Assembly: GCA_900766245.1 (NCBI GenBank)
Contig: CAAFUR010000019.1
Coordinates: 1-9,972, forward strand
Length of the DNA: 9,972 nt
Direction: 5' to 3'
Source: Veillonellaceae bacterium
Lineage (GTDB): Bacteria > Bacillota > Negativicutes > Veillonellales > Veillonellaceae
Positions 6,901-9,972 of the stretch are shown here, piece after piece. The notes below the pieces were generated by a model that was not told the DNA's origin, ran no database searches, and worked only from the letters and a program-made list of their open reading frames with translations. Within the stretch, counting starts at the first letter, position 1. Each line of letters opens with the position of its first letter. A program made the position numbers and the translations under genes.

Positions 6901-9900
6901 AGTAACTAGTGGGAATACAGATGCTTTAACAGTAAATAATAACAATGGCGCTGTTACGATTACACCGAATATTGCTAGTTCTGTAGGAGCAGCGAATGAG
7001 GATAATAAACTTGTTACCTCAGGTAAAGTAAAAACAGCTCTTGATAATAAAATTGATAAAACAGCTGAGATGCACATTAAATCAGGTGAGTACACTGTTA
7101 ATACTGATGGTACTGCTTCCTTGATTCAACAAAATGGTAATAACCAAGATCAAACCACTCGCGTTACCATTAAAGATATTGCTAAAAAATCTGTAGTAGA
7201 TACATTGCAGTCCGATTTTAATACTTTCAAAGCGAAAGCTATTACTTTCACAGGTGATGATAATCAAGGCGTAGCTCGTACATTAGATACGACATTAACT
7301 GTAAAAGGTGGTGCGAATTACACGTCTACTATAACGAATACTAACATTCGTGTGGAAAAAGACGGTACCACTGGGTTAGCTGTTAAATTATCTGATAAGT
7401 TAACAGGCATGAAAGAAATCTCTGGCACTGGTACGCAAGATTTAGTGATCAAAAATGGTAATACTACAGTCACTGTAAAAGCTCCAGCTAATGGAGACAA
7501 AGGTACAGTGGACTTTGGTGGTGCGAAAGTAGTAGTATCTAATTTAGATGCATCTATCAAATATCGTGCTAACGATGAAGCAGCAGCTAATGCTAAATCT
7601 GTTAAATTAGCCGATGGATTTAACTTCGTAGCAAGTAAAGATGCCACGACTACTGCTGAAGGTCCTAAATCTGGCTTAGCTATTAAGGCAGAGGATAATG
7701 GCAAAGTAACATTTGGCTTAGATAAAGCAACTCGTGAAAAAGTTGACAATGCAGCGGATAAAAACTTAAGCAATTTATCTGACATTGGTAAAGATAAAGT
7801 CAAAGAATTGGCGAAAACAGCAGCACAAGATGCTGTGAAAGTAGCTAATGGTATTAATACCACTGTTGAAAAAGATACAGCAACTGCAGGTGTAACGACA
7901 TACAAAGTGAATGCTAATGATACAACAGTAGCAGTTACTGGAAATGGACTTGCCATTACTGGTGGTGATTTAGGTACAGATAAAGTACGTAAATATTCTT
8001 TAGATTTATCTGCAGCTACTAAAGGTAAATTAGCTGCTGTAGGGAATTTAGCAACCAATGTGATTGGTGGAACTTCAATTGCTGCAGATGGTACTGTAAC
8101 AGGTCCAACTTTCAGTATTACTAAAGCAGATGGTACTGCTGAAAATGCTGGAACTATTAAAGAGGCCATCGAAAAACTAGATGCAGCGAATAAAGGACAA
8201 AATACAAAAATCTCTGATACTGCAGATAAAGTAACAAAATTAGCTACAGCATTAGGTGGTGGTGCTAAAGTAGAAAATGGTACTTTCACAGGTCCTACAT
8301 ATAACATCACAAAAGCGGATGGTACAGGTACAGAAACAGCATCTAATGTTGGCGAAGCCATTACTAAATTAGATACTCGTATTACTACAGCTAATGGTGC
8401 ATTAGTGACTAAAGGCTTAGACTTTACAGGTAATGACACAACTGCTAAAGTACACCGTGATTTAGGTACTACTTTGACAATTAAAGGAACTGAAAACTTC
8501 ACTCGTGCAGCAACTGAGAACAATATCAAAGTTGTTAAAAATGGCGATGCTCTTGATGTGAAATTAGCAGAAAACCTTGCTAAGATGAAAGAAATCTCTG
8601 GTGATGGTACTAGTGATTTAGTGATCAAAAATGGCGATACAAAAGTAACTGTAAAAGCTCCAACTAGTGGAGATACTGGTACTGTGGACTTTGGTAAAGC
8701 AAAAGTAGTAGCGCCTAATTTAGATGCGAGCATCTCTTATAAAGCAGGTAATGGAGATACTAAGAAAACAGTTAAATTACAAGATGGTTTTAATTTCACT
8801 GCAGCCACAGATGCTACTACCACTGCAGAAGGTCCTAAATCTGGCTTAGCTATTACAACAGGTGCTAATGGTGAAGTAACATTTGGTTTAGATAAAGCAA
8901 CTCGCAATACTATCGATAATGCAGCAGATAAAAACTTAAGTAATTTATCTGATGATGGTAAAAATAAAGTCAAAGAATTAGCAAAAGGTGCAGCACAAGA
9001 TGCTGTAAAAGTAGCAGACGGCATTAATACAACTGTTACTACGGATACAACGACTACTACAGGTGTCACTACATATAAAGTAAATGCTAACGACACAACA
9101 GTAGCAGTGAATGTAGATACATTAGCTATTTCTGGTGGTGAACTAGGAACAGATAAAGTACGTAAATACTCCTTAGATTTATCTGCAGCTACAAAAGGTA
9201 AATTAGCAGCTGTAGGAAATCTAGCTACAAATGTAATCGGTGGCACTACAGTCAATGCAGATGGTACAGTACTAGGACCAAAATTCAATATTAATACAGC
9301 AGATGGTACAATAGAGGAAGCAACGACTATTAAAGATGCTATTGATAAATTAAATACTACCAATGCTGGACAAAACACAAAAATCTCTGAAACTGCAGGA
9401 AAAGTAACAACTTTAGAAGGAAAAGTAGACGGTATCGTTGAGAAAGGTATGACTTTTGCTGGTGATGATGCAACCGCAGATAAAGTAACTCGTAAATTAG
9501 GAGAAACTTTGAACATCCACGGTCAAAACAATATCTCTGTGAAAAAAGATGGTACTGCAGTAGATACATTAAATGTAAAACTTGCTAGTGATTTGAAAAA
9601 TATCACATCTATCAGCAGTGGAGATGGCACAACAGGCTCTAAAGTTACATTAGATGCAAATGGTGTATCCATTGCTAATACAGCAGCAGGCCAAGATGGT
9701 GCAGCGGGTACTACAAAAACTGTTACTATCGGTAAAGATGGTATCAATGCTGGGGGCATGAAAATCACTAATGTAGCGAAAGCAGAAGCAGAAGGCGATG
9801 CAGCGAATAAAAAATATGTAGATGATGCCATTTCTAATTTAGATACTACTATTAGAGGCAATGCTACATTAAATTTTGCTGGTAATGTCACAAAAGATGC

Positions 9901-9972
9901 ACAAGATCAAGTAGCAGAAAAAGTAGGTTTATCTTTGGCAACAGGTACATTACATGTGAATGGTGCTAATAA
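3959..9972 (+). CDS. Giant trimeric autotransporter adhesin (YadA/Hag-like, type Vc secretion), 3' end outside window
   Basis: One frame stays open for 2004 codons to the window edge. Residues 1-24 (MNKIFKVIWSKSKQCYIVVS...) match the extended signal peptide region of large autotransporters. A KKK cluster and a hydrophobic core (about 32-49) follow, with likely cleavage after VSA at 54. Residues about 72-890 are a YadA-type head made of several dozen roughly 14-residue repeats of the AIAIGxxAxA kind, expected to form a trimeric left-handed beta roll. RRLTGVAGAIGDYDAVNLKQL (898-918) is a classic neck, followed by W926. From there a long stalk begins, with large repeats anchored at residues 1095, 1487 and 1831. 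A second neck-like segment, MKITNVAKAEAEGDAANKKY, starts at 1934. The C-terminal four-strand membrane anchor must lie downstream. By family, the protein would be exported by Sec, anchored as a trimer in the outer membrane, and mediate binding to other bacteria or host surfaces. Veillonella Hag proteins are the closest type I recall. The ligand cannot be read from the sequence. Confidence 0.95.
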   Translation, partial: MNKIFKVIWSKSKQCYIVVSEMAKNHSGKKKIVVASILAAMAVGSGALVTDVSAGPVRGGVSLAGGETITDATIAIGSGSYSDGTAIGGDGARRVEPGIAIGVNAKAMGNSNVVMGLGAQIIGHSFGVAIGRTAQTTDDYGVSVGYNTHADLHGIAMGEQSRAKKTGATSFGVSSRGYGNGAIAVGWQSLAGANVYNENGVPNNDINTDNGKTIDDYDKWGDVAIGVRTIATGGNATALGRGATASAANAIAIGGGDGGEPTKSGNTASDNKEKTKATAEKAVAIGYKALASDKSATSIGTDAQASKARATAIGYEVRAVGKNAVAIGSSGENSNRKLNSAGENAISIGTAAQANNNESTAIGKEALASNTNAIALGTGAEGTGNTATAIGYLVKATESNAFAAGSESLASGKNSISIGSTFNNITNQSTGEASIAIGAAAQSKGAGSVALGRNVQALEKYTTAVGMNITASDNASASTILGYNSYTKANQSVNIGSTVKTEAGGQYSTAIGYTLSVSGKNAIGIGSSDDGIADDKKLMATGESSIAIGTRAQGKASGATAIGKEAVASHTDAIALGTSAQGTGEASTAIGNGAKATNSHAFAAGVGAQAIGSSAIAVGNSASALKDNGVAIGTNTTASEIETVAVGLRASAGGKRAVSVGIDTESTTADGVSVGYLSKSRALGAVAIGRNAVVTAEKSTAVGYDLSITNSGSTNIGYTSTVNANQAISVGARNLVEAGAGYGTALGYFVNISGKNAIGIGSSDDTKNVIASTKNAIAIGTSAQSHGTSGIALGDNAVVGVAEVKDTNGRVTTAAVDAKHGVAIGTNAKVLAGQGSVALGWSTEVNASDVVNSSTDPGATRVSPYLLDNIGEDNSNDKGNGIVAIGTKRTSGGSGFARRLTGVAGAIGDYDAVNLKQLKALESNEWLLRTQNAGDANPTDVAPQTVNNQTKKRVTLKAGDNIAISNSNGVVTLNVTNVVKTVTSGNTDALTVNNNNGAVTITPNIASSVGAANEDNKLVTSGKVKTALDNKIDKTAEMHIKSGEYTVNTDGTASLIQQNGNNQDQTTRVTIKDIAKKSVVDTLQSDFNTFKAKAITFTGDDNQGVARTLDTTLTVKGGANYTSTITNTNIRVEKDGTTGLAVKLSDKLTGMKEISGTGTQDLVIKNGNTTVTVKAPANGDKGTVDFGGAKVVVSNLDASIKYRANDEAAANAKSVKLADGFNFVASKDATTTAEGPKSGLAIKAEDNGKVTFGLDKATREKVDNAADKNLSNLSDIGKDKVKELAKTAAQDAVKVANGINTTVEKDTATAGVTTYKVNANDTTVAVTGNGLAITGGDLGTDKVRKYSLDLSAATKGKLAAVGNLATNVIGGTSIAADGTVTGPTFSITKADGTAENAGTIKEAIEKLDAANKGQNTKISDTADKVTKLATALGGGAKVENGTFTGPTYNITKADGTGTETASNVGEAITKLDTRITTANGALVTKGLDFTGNDTTAKVHRDLGTTLTIKGTENFTRAATENNIKVVKNGDALDVKLAENLAKMKEISGDGTSDLVIKNGDTKVTVKAPTSGDTGTVDFGKAKVVAPNLDASISYKAGNGDTKKTVKLQDGFNFTAATDATTTAEGPKSGLAITTGANGEVTFGLDKATRNTIDNAADKNLSNLSDDGKNKVKELAKGAAQDAVKVADGINTTVTTDTTTTTGVTTYKVNANDTTVAVNVDTLAISGGELGTDKVRKYSLDLSAATKGKLAAVGNLATNVIGGTTVNADGTVLGPKFNINTADGTIEEATTIKDAIDKLNTTNAGQNTKISETAGKVTTLEGKVDGIVEKGMTFAGDDATADKVTRKLGETLNIHGQNNISVKKDGTAVDTLNVKLASDLKNITSISSGDGTTGSKVTLDANGVSIANTAAGQDGAAGTTKTVTIGKDGINAGGMKITNVAKAEAEGDAANKKYVDDAISNLDTTIRGNATLNFAGNVTKDAQDQVAEKVGLSLATGTLHVNGAN
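4919..6358 (+). repeat. Three higher-order repeats within the adhesin head
   Basis: Above the 14-residue periodicity, a longer block recurs. The anchor GKNA(V/I)xIGSS starts at 4919, 5513 and 6218 (residues 321, 519 and 754), giving spacings of 198 and 235 residues; the third copy fades after about 6358. Each anchor is followed by a variable Asp/Asn/Lys-rich loop, then an IxIGTxAQ segment. Copies 1 and 2 also share TAIGKEA(L/V)AS, AIALGT and AFAAG. The stretches leading into anchors 2 and 3 are likewise related (KANQSVNIGS against NANQAISVGA). The pattern suggests head growth by segmental duplication and divergence. Confidence 0.75.
7241..9972 (+). repeat. Large tandem stalk repeats of the adhesin (two full copies and a partial third)
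   Basis: Copy 1 spans 7241-8416 (392 codons), copy 2 spans 8417-9448 (344 codons) and copy 3 starts at 9449 and diverges after about 50 codons. Each opens with xxFxGDD-like residues, then an arginine and (T)LxVKG or similar. Copies 1 and 2 share MKEISG, DLVIKNG, TVKAP, VDFG, NLDASI, EGPKSGLAI, TFGLDKATR, DKNLSNLSD and DKVRKYSLDLSAATKGKLAA in the same order. A 28-base stretch is identical at 7658-7685 and 8828-8855. Copy 1 is longer because it contains a second GPTYNITKADGT module (about 8246-8390) that copy 2 lacks. High DNA identity and codon-multiple lengths point to recent in-frame duplication. Confidence 0.85.

Noticed and set aside
7318..8733. A 471-codon open frame on the minus strand, and further long minus-strand frames at 8737-9516 and 9523-9891
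   Set aside because: They lie antisense to the adhesin stalk and read as hydrophobic low-complexity sequence with periodicity mirroring the stalk repeats. The frame is open because minus-strand stops there need T or C followed by Tyr, His or Gln codons, which are rare in the stalk. No ribosome sites or family resemblance were seen.

Overview
The window looks like chromosomal DNA from a low-GC, diderm Firmicute, most likely Veillonella or a close Negativicutes relative. This is inferred from an AT-rich genome carrying Gram-positive-style strong Shine-Dalgarno sites together with a YadA/Hag-type trimeric autotransporter that has an extended signal peptide. Such an adhesin needs an outer membrane. 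No marker gene fixes the species.

Layout, all genes on the + strand. (1) 12-603: a decayed Rpn-family (PD-(D/E)XK nuclease/'putative transposase') gene. Its N- and C-terminal ends survive in different frames and the catalytic middle is deleted. (2) 604-1056: a gene-free stretch. About 621-900 is a non-coding repeat element with one inverted and two direct copies, followed by an AT-rich metE leader. (3) 1057-3330: an intact cobalamin-independent methionine synthase gene (metE) with all zinc ligands, ended by a strong hairpin terminator at 3348-3400. (4) 3401-3958: an AT-rich non-coding stretch. It holds a candidate promoter, an isolated GC-rich island, two mutually exclusive hairpins and a short palindrome, and probably acts as a long leader for the next gene. 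(5) 3959-9972: the first 2004 codons of a very large trimeric autotransporter adhesin, open to the window edge. It comprises an ESPR signal peptide, a long YadA-type head, a neck, and a stalk built from approximately 1.0-1.2 kb repeats. The C-terminal membrane anchor lies beyond the window.

The genes do not form an operon. metE is a housekeeping biosynthetic gene closed by its own terminator, and the adhesin appears to have its own regulated leader. The most interesting material is non-coding (the repeat at 621-900 and the adhesin leader) and the modular repeat architecture of the adhesin. I found no CRISPR array, tRNA, rRNA, intact mobile element or clearly new enzymatic system.
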